Counted from the first letter of the stretch, positions 39,279 to 51,534 are shown. The stretch: 64,000 nucleotides of DNA from Streptomyces sp. SPB162 (GCF_029504575.1 NZ_JAQFII010000001.1:5463001-5527000); one strand, 5' to 3'. A program made the numbers and translations. Notes: generated from the letters alone by a model not told the origin.

Positions 39279-40811
39279 TCAGGCCGCGCGGCGACCGCCG
39301 CCCGTGCCGTCCTCACGACGGGCACGACGGCCCACGGCGCCACCGCGGCCCGCGGCCGTGCGGCTGCCGGCGGCGGGGCGGCCGGGCGTGCCGCCGCGGC
39401 CGTTGACCCCGGCCCGGCCGGAGCCGGCCGCAGCGCCTTCGGCGTCGGTGCGGGGGCGTCCGCCCCGTCCACCGCGGGTGCTGCCGGCGCTGCGCGGCGT
39501 GCCCGCCGGTGCGGCGGCGGCGCCCGCTCCGGCAGCGGCGGCGCCGCCGGGACGGCGGCCGCGGCCACGGGTGCCGGCGACCTTGTTCGTCTTCGGCTTG
39601 GCGGCTTCCTGGGCGGCGGCGTGCACCGGGTCGTGGATGGTGACGGCCGAGCCGGACGGCTTGCGGGCACCGGTGACGCGCACCAGTTCCGCGTCGCCGG
39701 GGCGGACCCGCGCGGTGTGCGGCTTGATGCCGGCCAGCGCCATCAGCCGGGCGTTCTCGCGGCGCTGCGCGGGCAGCACCAGGGTGATGACGGTGCCGGA
39801 CTCGCCGGCCCGCGCGGTACGGCCGCCGCGGTGCAGGTAGTCCTTGTGGTCGCCGGGCGGGTCGACGTTCACGACCATGTCGAGCCCGTCGATGTGGATG
39901 CCGCGGGCGGCGACGTTGGTGGCGACCAGCGCGGTGGCCTTCCCGGTACGGAACTGGTCCAGGGCGCGGTTCCGCTGCGGCTGGGACTTCCCGCCGTGCA
40001 GGGCGACCGCGGTGACGCCGGCGGCCAGCAGGTGCTTGGTGAGCCGGTCGGCGCCGCGCTTGGTGTCGACGAACATGATCACGCCACCCTCGCGGGCGGC
40101 GATCTCGGCGGTGACGGCGCGCTTGGTGTCGTCGTCCACGTGGAGCACGTGGTGCTCCATGGTCGTCACGGTCGCGGCCGACGGGTCGACCGAGTGCGTG
40201 ACCGGGCTGTGCAGGAAGCGCTTGACCAGCCGGTCGACGTTCTTGTCCAGGGTGGCGGAGAAGAGCATCCGCTGACCGTTCGGCTTCACCTGGTCGAGCA
40301 ACTTGGTGACCTGCGGCAGGAAGCCCATGTCGGCCATCTGGTCGGCCTCGTCCAGGACCGTGATCTCGACCCGGTCGAGCGCGCAGGCCCGGCGGTCGAT
40401 GAGGTCGGCGAGCCGGCCCGGAGTGGCGACGAGGATCTCGGCGCCGTTGCGCAGCGCGGCGATCTGGCGGGTGATGGACGCGCCGCCGACCACGGTGGTC
40501 TGGCGCAGCCCGAGCACCTGGGCGTAGGGCGCCAGCGCCTCGGTGACCTGGGTCGCGAGCTCACGCGTCGGCACCAGCACGAGGGCCAGCGGGCGCTTGG
40601 GCTCGGCGCGCTGCCCGGCGGTGCGGGTCAGCATCGGGAGCCCGAAGGCGAGGGTCTTGCCAGAGCCGGTACGGCCACGGCCCAGCACGTCCCGGCCGGC
40701 GAGCGCGTCGGGCATCGTCGCGGCCTGGATCGGGAACGGCTCGCTGACGCCGTTGGCGTTCAGCGCCGTGACCAGCGCGGGGGAAATCGAAAGTTCGGAG
40801 AACAACTTCAA
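39279..40811 (-). CDS. DEAD-box ATP-dependent RNA helicase
   Basis: The 510-residue protein has all core motifs: Q motif (FPIQAATM), Walker A-type GRTGSGKT (motif I), PTRELA, TPGR, VLDEADQM (DEAD is DEAD here), SAT, and in the second domain VDTK, ARGIHIDGLD and HRGGRTARAG. The C-terminal 110 residues are rich in Arg, Gly and Ala, as in helicases that bind structured RNA without high sequence choice. The start is the TTG at 40811 (LKLFSEL) with GAGGAAGG upstream; longer frames read through the cold-shock terminator. The cold-shock gene lies upstream on the same strand, which suggests a role in RNA unwinding at low temperature. Confidence 0.9.
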   Translation of the reverse strand: MKLFSELSISPALVTALNANGVSEPFPIQAATMPDALAGRDVLGRGRTGSGKTLAFGLPMLTRTAGQRAEPKRPLALVLVPTRELATQVTEALAPYAQVLGLRQTTVVGGASITRQIAALRNGAEILVATPGRLADLIDRRACALDRVEITVLDEADQMADMGFLPQVTKLLDQVKPNGQRMLFSATLDKNVDRLVKRFLHSPVTHSVDPSAATVTTMEHHVLHVDDDTKRAVTAEIAAREGGVIMFVDTKRGADRLTKHLLAAGVTAVALHGGKSQPQRNRALDQFRTGKATALVATNVAARGIHIDGLDMVVNVDPPGDHKDYLHRGGRTARAGESGTVITLVLPAQRRENARLMALAGIKPHTARVRPGDAELVRVTGARKPSGSAVTIHDPVHAAAQEAAKPKTNKVAGTRGRGRRPGGAAAAGAGAAAAPAGTPRSAGSTRGGRGGRPRTDAEGAAAGSGRAGVNGRGGTPGRPAAGSRTAAGRGGAVGRRARREDGTGGGRRAA

Positions 40812-40959
40812 GGGTGAACCTTCCTCGTGACGGAGACGAGGGAGGTCCCTCGGCGCCAGGGGCCGTCCGGCGGATCGCGGACTGCCTCTTCGACGCCTGC
40901 GGACCGGCGTCCTGCGGTGCTCGGAGGAGCGCCGCACTTGTTTTGTTTCCGCTGCGCGC

Positions 40960-40994
40960 GAGAGGCCCGCACCGCGGAACGGTGCGGGCCTCTC
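40960..40994 (-). terminator. Terminator of the cold-shock gene
   Basis: A perfect 15-bp stem GAGAGGCCCGCACCG (40960-40974 with 40980-40994) with loop CGGAA lies 32 nt past the stop of the cold-shock gene. Confidence 0.8.
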
Positions 40995-41026
40995 ACTACT
41001 GGGCGCGGTGAGCGCTCAGGGGTGCC

Positions 41027-41230
41027 TCAGAGAGGGCGGATGTTCTCGGCCTGCGGGCCCTTCTGGCCCTGCGTGACGTCGAACTCGACCTTCTGACCCT
41101 CGAGCAGCTCGCGGAAGCCCTGGGCGGCGATGTTCGAGTAGTGGGCGAAGACGTCAGCGCCGCCGCCGTCCTGCTCGATGAAGCCGAAGCCCTTTTCGGA
41201 GTTGAACCACTTCACGGTTCCGGTAGCCAT
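41027..41230 (-). CDS. CspA-family cold-shock protein
   Basis: The 67-residue protein is a single cold-shock (OB-fold) domain. It has both RNA-binding motifs: KGFGFIEQD (RNP1) and VFAHYSNI (RNP2). Such proteins bind single-stranded RNA as chaperones and are abundant in Streptomyces. The ATG at 41230 has AGGGAGA upstream. A small stem GGGTGC/GCACCC lies in the leader. It is a single-gene unit with its own terminator, upstream of the DEAD-box helicase. Confidence 0.95.
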   Translation of the reverse strand: MATGTVKWFNSEKGFGFIEQDGGGADVFAHYSNIAAQGFRELLEGQKVEFDVTQGQKGPQAENIRPL

Positions 41231-41538
41231 GTCTGTCTCCCTAATGGGTGCAGTTAATACAGCACCCGCACTTTACGGATGCCGCGTCGCCGCGATGATC
41301 TCCCCACACCGGACATGACGCCGGTAAAACAAATGTGCGCCTGGCCGCAAAGACCGGGCGCACATGGAGTTCATGGGTACCACAACTGCAACGCGGTCAA
41401 CTGTACCAGAAACGTCGCGGACGATCACGCCGAGAGCGGTCGCGTCGCATGACTCGCGTCACACGGCGCGACCGCCGTTTCGAGCCGGTCAGTCGGTACG
41501 GGGTGCCCTCAGAGGATCCTCAGGGCGTCCGCTCCGGG
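41231..41538. promoter_or_regulatory. Leader of the cold-shock gene and 3' region of the protease
   Basis: These 308 bp hold no gene. Near 41231-41280 is the cold-shock leader with AT-rich TGTATTAACT, which may include the promoter. A 9-bp stem ATGTGCGCC/GGCGCACAT (41333-41341 with 41357-41365) may end protease transcripts, though it lies about 170 nt past the stop. Confidence 0.35.
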
Positions 41539-43818
41539 TCAGAAGGTGAGCTTCCAGCTGTTGATGTAGCCGCTGTCGACGCTGTAGACGTCCTGCACCT
41601 TCAGGCGCCACGTACCGTTCGCGACCTCGCTGGAGGCGTTGACGGTGTACGTCGTGTTCACGTTGGCGGCGGAGTCCGACCCGCTGGAGTTCTTCAGCCG
41701 GTAGGTGCTGCCGTCGGGGGCGACCAGGTCGATGACCAGGTCACCGCGGTAGGTGTGGACGATGTTGACGCCCACCTGCAGGGTGCTCGGGGCGTTGCCC
41801 GTGCGTCCTGTCACGCTGATGTTGGAGTACACCGCCGCGCCGGCGTCCGGGATGGAGACGTCGGTCGTGTTCTCGAAGACGTTGCCGCCACCACCGGTGG
41901 GGCTGATCGTCCAGGTGAACGTGGCCGAGCCGGTGGCGTTGGTGGAGTCCTTCGCCGTGACGGTCGGGTTGTAGGTGCCGACCGTGGTCGGCGTGCCGGA
42001 GATCAGACCGGTGGAGGCGTTGATCGTCAGGCCGGTCGGCAGGCCGGTGGCGGAGTAGGTGAGCGCGCCGCCGTTGGTGCTGCTGGCCTGGATCTGCAGG
42101 CTCGCGGCGGTGTTCACGACGGTGTTCTGGTTGGCCGGCTTGGTGACCGTGACGCCGCTGGTCGGCACACGGGCGCCGACGCCGATGGCGGCCCAGGTGT
42201 TGGCGACCGTGTTCCACGTCGCGCTGCCGGATCCGTACAGGTCAGCGGCGGCCTGCAGGCTCTGGGTGCGGGCGGCCGCGTAGTTGGTCGTGGAGGTGAA
42301 GCGCTCGCTCAGCGCCTTGTACCAGATCTTCGAGGCGGCGTCCCGGCCGATGCCGGGGACCGGCAGGTTGTCGGCGGTCGGGCTGTTGTACGTGACGCCG
42401 TTGATCACCTTCGTGCCGCTGCCCTCGGACAGCAGGTAGAAGAAGTGGTTCGCCGGGCCGGACGAGTAGTGCACGTCCAGGTTGCCGATGCCGGAGTACC
42501 AGTTGTCGGGCGACGTGCCGTCGCGCGAGGGCTTGTCCTGGTAGCGCAGCGGGGTGCCGTCGCCGTTGATGTTGATCTTCTCGCCGATGAGGTAGTCACC
42601 GACGTCGCTGGCGTTGTTGGCGTAGAACTCGACCGAGGTGCCGAAGATGTCGGACGTCGCCTCGTTGAGGCCGCCGGACTCACCGCTGTAGTTCAGGCCC
42701 GCGGTGGCGGCGGTGACGCCGTGGCTCATCTCGTGGCCCGCGACGTCGAGCGCGGTCAGCGGGTCGGCGTTGTTGCTGCCGTCGCCGTACGTCATGCAGA
42801 AGCAGCCGTCGTCCCAGAAGGCGTTGACGTAGGAGTTCCCGTAGTGAGTGCGGGAGTACGCGCCGACACCGTCGTTACGGATGCCGTTGCGGCCCATCAC
42901 GTTCTTGTAGAAGTCCCAGGTCTCCTGGGCGCCGTAGGCCGCGTCGACGCCCGCGGTCTCGGCGTTGGACGTGGTGCCGTTGCCCCACGTGTCCGTGGAC
43001 TTCGAGAAGAGCGTGCCGGTGCCCGAGGTGCCGTGGTTGAGGTTGTACGTCTTGTGGCCGCCGCGGGCGCCGTCGGTCATCGTGTACGTCGAGCCGGACA
43101 GCGTGGTGCCGATGGTGACCTGGCCGCTGTACTCGCTGTTGCCGACGCCGGTCTCGATGCCCTGGTACTCGAAGAGCCGGGAGCCGGTCTTGGCGTCGGT
43201 GATGACGTGCAGCTGGTTCGGGGTGCCGTCGTCCTGCAGTCCGCCGACGACGGACTCCCAGGCCAGCGTCGGCACGCCGGTGGCGGCCCAGACGACCTTG
43301 CGCGGGGAGCCGGCCAGGGCCGGGCTCTTCGCGCCGTCCGCCTTGGCCCGGCTGATCGCGAAGGACTTCGCGGAGTCGGCGGTCGCGGTGGCGGTCGTGC
43401 TCGGCACCGCGATCTCGGCGTTGGTCGCCCGGTTGACGCTCGTGGTGGCACCGGCCGGCGTGCTCGCGATGACCAGGTCGCCGCCGAGGACGGGCAGGCC
43501 GTCGTAGGTGCGCTGGTACCGGGTGTGCACCGTGCCGTCGGCGTCCCGCAGAACGCTGCTCGGGATGAGCCGTTCCTTGGCGCCGAGCCGCAGTTCACCC
43601 GCGGTGCGGGAGACGTTGGCGTTGGCGTCGGCCAGGAGCGTCGCGCGCTGCGAGGGCGACAGCGCGGCCGGTAGGCCGCCGGAACGGGGCTGGACGTGGG
43701 AAGCGCTCTGTGCGTCGGTGCCGGCCACGGCGGTGCCGGAGGGCAGCGCCACGGCTAGCAGTGCGGCGGTGGCGGCGAGTGCGCCTGCCGCGACTGCCTT
43801 GCGGGGGGATCGTCTCAC
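41539..43818 (-). CDS. Secreted M4 neutral zinc metalloprotease with P domain
   Basis: The 759-residue preproprotein has a signal peptide (about residues 1-38), an FTP propeptide (about 50-100), a PepSY-like part, and the thermolysin-type catalytic domain with HEMSH (about residue 361) and the third zinc ligand in GGLNEATSD. A putative Ig-like domain (TPTTVGTYNPTVTAKD), a GGGG hinge and a C-terminal proprotein-convertase P domain (about 640-759, ending INSWKLTF) follow. I set the start at GTG 43818 (VRRSPRKAVAAG), with AAGGAG 7 nt upstream. It would digest extracellular protein. No regulator is adjacent. Confidence 0.92.
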   Translation of the reverse strand: MRRSPRKAVAAGALAATAALLAVALPSGTAVAGTDAQSASHVQPRSGGLPAALSPSQRATLLADANANVSRTAGELRLGAKERLIPSSVLRDADGTVHTRYQRTYDGLPVLGGDLVIASTPAGATTSVNRATNAEIAVPSTTATATADSAKSFAISRAKADGAKSPALAGSPRKVVWAATGVPTLAWESVVGGLQDDGTPNQLHVITDAKTGSRLFEYQGIETGVGNSEYSGQVTIGTTLSGSTYTMTDGARGGHKTYNLNHGTSGTGTLFSKSTDTWGNGTTSNAETAGVDAAYGAQETWDFYKNVMGRNGIRNDGVGAYSRTHYGNSYVNAFWDDGCFCMTYGDGSNNADPLTALDVAGHEMSHGVTAATAGLNYSGESGGLNEATSDIFGTSVEFYANNASDVGDYLIGEKININGDGTPLRYQDKPSRDGTSPDNWYSGIGNLDVHYSSGPANHFFYLLSEGSGTKVINGVTYNSPTADNLPVPGIGRDAASKIWYKALSERFTSTTNYAAARTQSLQAAADLYGSGSATWNTVANTWAAIGVGARVPTSGVTVTKPANQNTVVNTAASLQIQASSTNGGALTYSATGLPTGLTINASTGLISGTPTTVGTYNPTVTAKDSTNATGSATFTWTISPTGGGGNVFENTTDVSIPDAGAAVYSNISVTGRTGNAPSTLQVGVNIVHTYRGDLVIDLVAPDGSTYRLKNSSGSDSAANVNTTYTVNASSEVANGTWRLKVQDVYSVDSGYINSWKLTF

Positions 43819-44135
43819 TACGGAACTCCTTCTGCGGCGGCCACTGGGTCGGGCCGTGAACAGACGGGCAGGTGGGGTTGTGTGCTGCCCGGGTAGAGCG
43901 ACGTGCTGGTGGGACGTGCGTAACCACCGCTGCTGCGCGGCCCCGCGATGCTGGTGGGGAGTGCTGCACGGCGGCTGCGGGAAGAGTGGCACTGTTTACC
44001 GGGACATGTCATTGGGGTGGCGGAAACTTGGCCGATTTCCGTCCGTTGACCGATGAGCGGCGCCCGTTATACGGACGCCGCCGTTTCGGATGACGGGCCG
44101 GCGGGGCCGAGGCCAGGTCAGCGGGACCCGCCCGC
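43819..44135. promoter_or_regulatory. Protease promoter region
   Basis: About 317 bp without a gene, between the ABC exporter stop and the protease start. A weak AGCGGG/CCCGCT stem (44120-44136) touches the ABC stop. On the plus strand TTGACC and TATACG (44046-44051 and 44068-44073) are 16 nt apart and would point back into the ABC genes. The minus-strand promoter of the protease was not located. Confidence 0.35.
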
Positions 44136-46016
44136 TCAGACCAGGCTGTCCCGCCAGGCCGTGTGCAGATCCGCGAATCGGCCATGGTCCGCGATGAGTT
44201 CGGCGGGGGCTCCGTCCTCGACGATCCGGCCGCCCTCCATGACGAGCACGCGGTCGGCGATCTCCACCGTCGAGAGCCGGTGCGCGATGATCACCGCGGT
44301 CCGGCCGCGCAGCACCGTGTCCATCGCGTGCTGCACCGCGCGCTCACCCGGTACGTCCAGCGAGGACGTCGCCTCGTCCAGGATGAGGACGGCGGGATCG
44401 GCGAGCAGCGCCCGCGCGAACGCCACCAACTGCCGCTGTCCGGCGGAGATCCGGCCGCCGCGCTTGCGGACGTCCGTGTCGTAGCCGTCCGGCAGCGCAC
44501 GGATGAAGTCATGTGCTCCGATCGCCTTCGCGGCCCGCTCGACCTCCTCGCGTCCGGCATCCGGTCTGCCGATCGCGATGTTCTCAGCGACCGTCCCGGA
44601 GAACAAGAAGGCCTCCTGGGTCACCATCACGACCCCGCGCCGCAGTTCGGGCAGCGCGAGTTCCCGCAGGGGGACGCCGTCCAGCGTGATCCGGCCGTCG
44701 GTCGGGTCGTAGAAGCGGGCCAGCAGCTTGGCGAGGGTGGACTTGCCCGCGCCGGTCGCCCCGACCACCGCCACCGTCTGCCCTGCCGGAATCCGCAGGT
44801 CGAAGGTGGGGAGGATCTCGCCGCCGGTGCGGTACGCGAAGCGGACGCCGTCGAAGCGCACCTCGCGGCCCGGCAGCCCGCCCGCGCGGCGCGGCAGCTC
44901 CCGCGGGTCCTCGGGCTCGGGCACCGAGGGGCGCTGCGCCAGCAGGCCGGCGATCTTCTCCAGGGACGCGGCGGCCGACTGATAGGAGTTGAGGAACATC
45001 CCGAGCCGGTCGATGGGGTCGTAGAGCCGCCGCAGGTACAGCACGAACGCCGCCAGCACCCCCAGCGCCAGACCGCCGCCGGCCACCCGGTACGCGCCCC
45101 ACAGCACGATTCCGGAGATCGCCGCGTTGGCCATCAGCCGCGAGCCGACGACGTAGCGCGCCATCTCCAGGATCGCGTCCCCGTTGATCCGCTCATGGAC
45201 GCCGTTGAGCTCGGCGAAGTCCGCCTCGTTCGGCTTCTCGCGGCGGAACGCCTGAACCGGCCGGATGCCGTTCATCGTCTCGGTGAACTTGACGATCACC
45301 GCGGCGATGGCCGTGGAACGCTTGCGGTAGACGACCATCGAGCGCTTCTGGAAGGACCGGATCATCAGGTACAGCGGGGCGCACGAGAACAGCGCCGCCA
45401 GCCCCAGCTTCCAGTCCAGCCAGAGCAGGATCACCGAGATGTAGACCGACGACAGGATGACGCCGATCAGTTCCTCCAGGCCCTCGGTCAGCAGCTCGCG
45501 CAGCGACTCGACGTCCGAGGTGGCGCGCGCGATCAACCGGCCCGAGGTGTAGCGCTCGTGGAAGTCCAGGCTGAGCGCCTGGGCGTGCCGGAAGATCCGG
45601 CCCCGCAGATCGATCAGCACGTCCTGGCTCACCCGGGCCGCGACCCGGATGAACCACCGCTGCAGCAGCCCGGAGGCCAGCGCGCAGCCCAGGTAGACGC
45701 AGCCGAGCAGGATCAGCGGCCCGTGCCGGCCGTCGCGCAGCGCCGGGATCGCCCGGTCGATGCCGTACGCCACCAGCAGCGGGCCGGCCTGCACGGCGGC
45801 CTGCTGCACGAGCAGCAGGACGGCCGCCAGCCAGACCCGGCGGGTGTGCGGGGCCAGCAGCGACTTCAACAGGCCGAGCTGCGCGCCCTCGGGGGAGGGG
45901 AGCACGTCCTTCGTGAACGGGTCGTCCGGCGCCGGCGGACGGATCGGGGCGTCCGCGGCGCCGGCCGGCTCCTCCTCGGGACCGGCCTGTCCGGTCTGTT
46001 CGGCCACGGAGGTCAT
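44136..46016 (-). CDS. ABC exporter half-transporter with consensus ATP site
   Basis: The 626-residue protein has an N-terminal hydrophilic stretch, six membrane helices (about residues 60-340) and an ABC ATPase. Walker A is GATGAGKST, the signature is ISAGQRQL (not LSGGQ), Walker B is VLILDEATSSLD with the catalytic Glu, and the switch His is in VIIAHRLS. The partner gene overlaps by 4 nt (ATGA), and together they form a heterodimeric exporter of the TmrAB/BmrCD kind. This half supplies the working Walker A/B site; its altered signature serves the partner's weak site. Substrate unknown; lipids or drugs are typical. Confidence 0.9.
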   Translation of the reverse strand: MTSVAEQTGQAGPEEEPAGAADAPIRPPAPDDPFTKDVLPSPEGAQLGLLKSLLAPHTRRVWLAAVLLLVQQAAVQAGPLLVAYGIDRAIPALRDGRHGPLILLGCVYLGCALASGLLQRWFIRVAARVSQDVLIDLRGRIFRHAQALSLDFHERYTSGRLIARATSDVESLRELLTEGLEELIGVILSSVYISVILLWLDWKLGLAALFSCAPLYLMIRSFQKRSMVVYRKRSTAIAAVIVKFTETMNGIRPVQAFRREKPNEADFAELNGVHERINGDAILEMARYVVGSRLMANAAISGIVLWGAYRVAGGGLALGVLAAFVLYLRRLYDPIDRLGMFLNSYQSAAASLEKIAGLLAQRPSVPEPEDPRELPRRAGGLPGREVRFDGVRFAYRTGGEILPTFDLRIPAGQTVAVVGATGAGKSTLAKLLARFYDPTDGRITLDGVPLRELALPELRRGVVMVTQEAFLFSGTVAENIAIGRPDAGREEVERAAKAIGAHDFIRALPDGYDTDVRKRGGRISAGQRQLVAFARALLADPAVLILDEATSSLDVPGERAVQHAMDTVLRGRTAVIIAHRLSTVEIADRVLVMEGGRIVEDGAPAELIADHGRFADLHTAWRDSLV

Positions 46017-47815
46017 CGGGCCGCGCTCCTCTCGCTGTCGCCGGACATCAGATGGCGGTACTCCGCACTGTCTGCCAGCAGTTCGTGATGGGTGCCGACG
46101 GCGGTGATGCGCCCCTCCGACATCAGGGCGACGCGGTCGGCCAGCATGACCGTGGACGGCCGGTGTGCCACGACGAGCGCGGTGGTCTCCGACAGGACCT
46201 CGCGCAGCGCGGCCTCGACGAGCGCCTCGGTGTGCACGTCCAGCGCGGACAGCGGGTCGTCCAGCACCAGGAAGGCCGGACTGCCGACGACCGCGCGGGC
46301 CAGCGCGAGCCGCTGCCGCTGGCCGCCGGACAGGCTCAGGCCCTGCTCGCCGACCTGGGTGTCCAGGCCGTGCGGCAGCCGGGCGACGAAGTCGCACTGG
46401 GCCGTCTCCAGCGCGCGCAGGACGGCCGCCTCGTCGGCGCCGCCCGGCCCCGCGCCCATGGCCACGTTCTCCCGGACGGTCGCGGAGAAGAGCGTCGGCT
46501 CCTCGAAGGCGACCGCCACCAGCTCGCGCAGCCGCTCCCGGGACAGCGCCGAGATGTCGGCGCCGTCGAGCGTGATCCGGCCGCCGGTGGCGTCGTGCAG
46601 CCGCGGGATCAGCGCGGTGAGCGTGGTCTTGCCACAGCCGGTGGCGCCGACCAGCGCCATCGTCTCGCCGGATCGGATGTGCAGGTCGACGCCGTGCAGC
46701 AGGTCCGGGGTGTCCTCCGGCGCGTCCGGGTAGCGGAAGTCGACGCCCTCGAACCACACCCCGTCCGCGGGCTCCGCTGCCCTCGCCGACTCGGTGCCGA
46801 CGCCGGCGGCGCCGGCCCGTGCGGCGTCCATCGCCTCGAAGTAGCGGTCCGCCGCCGTCGCCGACTCGTTGCTGATCGCCAGCAGGAAGCCGATCGACTC
46901 CACCGGCCAGCGCAGCGCGAGCGCGGTGGTCAGGAAGGCGACGAGGGTCCCCGCCGACAGGCCGCCGTCGGACACCTCCATGATCCCCAGGATCAGGGCC
47001 GCACCGATGGCGATCTCGGGCAGCGTCATGATCAGCGCCCAGATGTCCGCCAGCAGCGTGGCCTTGTGCAGTTCGGTGCGGCGCAACCCGTGCGCCTTGG
47101 TGCGGAACGCGTCGGTCTGGCTGCGGTGCCGGCCGAACGCCTTGATGATGCGCACCCCGAGCACCGACTCCTCGACGACCGTGGCCAGATCGCCGGCCTG
47201 GTCCTGCGCGGAACGGGCGGCCAGCGAGTACCGGGCCTCGAACAGCGAGCAGAGGATGACCAGCGGGACGATGGGCAGCAGCAGCACCAGCCCGAGCGTC
47301 CACGCCTGGGAGAACAGGATGGCGAAGCCCAGCACGATCGCGGCGCCGTTGACCACCAGGAACACCAGCGGGAACGCCAGGAACATCCGGATGATCTGCA
47401 GGTCCATCGTGGCGCGCGAGAGCAGCTGCCCGGAGGCCCAGCGGTCGTGGAAGGCGACGGGCAGCCGCTGCAGGTGCCCGTACAGGGCCGAGCGCATCGA
47501 CGCCTCGACGCGCGCCAGCGGCCGCGCCACCAGCCAGCGCCGCAGCCCGAACAGCCCGGCCTCCAGCAGCCCGAGGACCAGCAGCACACCACCGCCGAGC
47601 CACACCCCGGACGGGTCGCGGTCCGCGACCGGGCCGTCCACCATCCACTTCAGGACGAGCGGGATCAGCAGCGCCATGCTCGACGCGAGGACGGCCGACA
47701 GCGCGGAACCGGCCAACCGGCCGCGGATCGGGCGTACATAGGGCCACAGGCGCAGGAGGGAGCGGACGGCTGATCGGGGTCTGGGGGGCGCGGGGTCAGA
47801 AGTCGCTTCAGGCAT
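46013..47815 (-). CDS. ABC exporter half-transporter with degenerate ATP site
   Basis: The 600-residue protein has six membrane helices (about residues 25-320) and an ABC ATPase. Walker A is GATGCGKTT, the signature is LSGGQRQR, and Walker B is LVLDDPLSALD, where Asp replaces the catalytic Glu; the switch His is kept (VVAHRPS). It is therefore the non-hydrolysing half of a heterodimer with the gene that overlaps it downstream. The start at ATG 47815 has only a weak GGATCG site; other in-frame starts reach 47845. The MFS gene lies 33 nt upstream, so all three may share a transcript. Confidence 0.9.
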   Translation of the reverse strand: MPEATSDPAPPRPRSAVRSLLRLWPYVRPIRGRLAGSALSAVLASSMALLIPLVLKWMVDGPVADRDPSGVWLGGGVLLVLGLLEAGLFGLRRWLVARPLARVEASMRSALYGHLQRLPVAFHDRWASGQLLSRATMDLQIIRMFLAFPLVFLVVNGAAIVLGFAILFSQAWTLGLVLLLPIVPLVILCSLFEARYSLAARSAQDQAGDLATVVEESVLGVRIIKAFGRHRSQTDAFRTKAHGLRRTELHKATLLADIWALIMTLPEIAIGAALILGIMEVSDGGLSAGTLVAFLTTALALRWPVESIGFLLAISNESATAADRYFEAMDAARAGAAGVGTESARAAEPADGVWFEGVDFRYPDAPEDTPDLLHGVDLHIRSGETMALVGATGCGKTTLTALIPRLHDATGGRITLDGADISALSRERLRELVAVAFEEPTLFSATVRENVAMGAGPGGADEAAVLRALETAQCDFVARLPHGLDTQVGEQGLSLSGGQRQRLALARAVVGSPAFLVLDDPLSALDVHTEALVEAALREVLSETTALVVAHRPSTVMLADRVALMSEGRITAVGTHHELLADSAEYRHLMSGDSERSAAR

Positions 47816-47848
47816 CGATCCGACGATACGGGCGACCACCGACACCGC

Positions 47849-49150
47849 TCACCCGGTTTTCCCGGCCGGTCGGGCCACCCGTCGCAGATCGCGGATGGCG
47901 GGGACCGACAGCAGCGTCACACAGACGAGCACGGCCACCACGCTGCCCGCCAGCAGCACGTGCCGGGCGCCGAACGCGGACGAGGCGGGCCCGGACAGGG
48001 CCTGACCCACCGGCAGCATCGCGACCGACCCGGCGACCTCGTAGGCGTGGATCCGGTTCAGGATCTCGCCGGGCACCTGCGTCTGCACGCTCGTCGCCCA
48101 GTTCACGCCCCAGTACGCCCACGAGGCGCCGGCGACGAAGATGCAGCCGCAGATGGCCGGGACCGACAGGTGCAGGCCGACGGAGGCCGGGTACAGCGCG
48201 CTGCCGAACAGCGCGATGGATCCCGCCCGCAGCGGGAAGTGCGACCGGAACCGCAGCGCGAGCAGCGCCCCGAGCGCGGTGCCCGCGCCCAGGCAGGAGT
48301 TGACCAGGCCGTACGCCTTCGGGCCGTGCGCCGGCAGGATCTCACCGGCGGTGAGCGGGGTGACCGGGCCCATCACGGTGACCATGAAGACCATCCAGAT
48401 CACGATGACCGTCCACATCCACGTGCGGTCCCGGAACTCCCGCCACCCCTCGACGAGGTCGGCCCTGAAGGTGCTGGCCTTCGGCCCGGCGGTCTCATGG
48501 GCGACGGGCGGCAGCCGGAGCAGGAACACGCAGAGCGCGCTCACCCCGAAGGTGACGGCGTCCACCGCGATCACGCCGCCCGCCGACGCGAACGCCACCA
48601 GCAGGCCCGCGACCGCGGGACCGGCCAGCGCCATCACCGACTCGGCGGTACGCACCACCCCGTTGGCCCCCTGCACGTCGGTGGCGACCCGGGGCACCGT
48701 ACTGGCCACACCCGGCTGGAACATCGCGGCCGCGACGCCGTTGACGGCGGTGATCGCGCACACCTGCCACAGCACCACGTGGTCGGCGAAGAACAGGCCG
48801 GCCAGCAGCGCCATCATCACGAGCCGCACGAGATCCGCGCCGATCATCAGCAACCGGGCGTTGAACCGGTCCGCGATCACGCCGCCGAAGATCACCAACC
48901 CGGCGAAGCACCCCGTGTACGACGCCATCACCAGCCCGACGGCGCCGGCTCCGTATCCGTACTGCAGCAGCCCGGCGGCCATCGCCACCGGGAGCATCGA
49001 GTCCCCGAGCATGGCGATCGAGCGCGCGGTGAAGTACAGCCGGAAGTTCACCGACCACAGCCCCGGTTCATTCCCGGGTGCGGTCGGCGGCTCGACCGAC
49101 AGGCCGGTGAGGAGGGGGTTCTCATAGGGCTGTGGTGCGGATGAGGTCAC
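47849..49150 (-). CDS. MFS transporter (MFS_3/EntS-like)
   Basis: The 433-residue protein has about 12 membrane helices. The motif-A-like loop is GGVIADRFNARLLM after helix 2. It resembles the MFS_3/EntS group, which contains exporters of siderophores and macrolides. The start is a GTG at 49150 without a ribosome site. It is co-directional with glgX upstream (44 nt) and with the ABC exporter downstream, an arrangement that may simply be conserved order. Substrate unknown. Confidence 0.85.
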   Translation of the reverse strand: MTSSAPQPYENPLLTGLSVEPPTAPGNEPGLWSVNFRLYFTARSIAMLGDSMLPVAMAAGLLQYGYGAGAVGLVMASYTGCFAGLVIFGGVIADRFNARLLMIGADLVRLVMMALLAGLFFADHVVLWQVCAITAVNGVAAAMFQPGVASTVPRVATDVQGANGVVRTAESVMALAGPAVAGLLVAFASAGGVIAVDAVTFGVSALCVFLLRLPPVAHETAGPKASTFRADLVEGWREFRDRTWMWTVIVIWMVFMVTVMGPVTPLTAGEILPAHGPKAYGLVNSCLGAGTALGALLALRFRSHFPLRAGSIALFGSALYPASVGLHLSVPAICGCIFVAGASWAYWGVNWATSVQTQVPGEILNRIHAYEVAGSVAMLPVGQALSGPASSAFGARHVLLAGSVVAVLVCVTLLSVPAIRDLRRVARPAGKTG

Positions 49151-49194
49151 GGAGATCGAGTGTGGACTGGACCAATTCGCCGTGTCCAGGGGTT

Positions 49195-51534
<2,340 letters not shown>

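Noticed and set aside
44136-47747. Single 1203-codon ABC protein
   Set aside because: The upstream part is an out-of-frame shadow of the first half-transporter. The ATGA overlap at 46013-46016 marks two separate genes.
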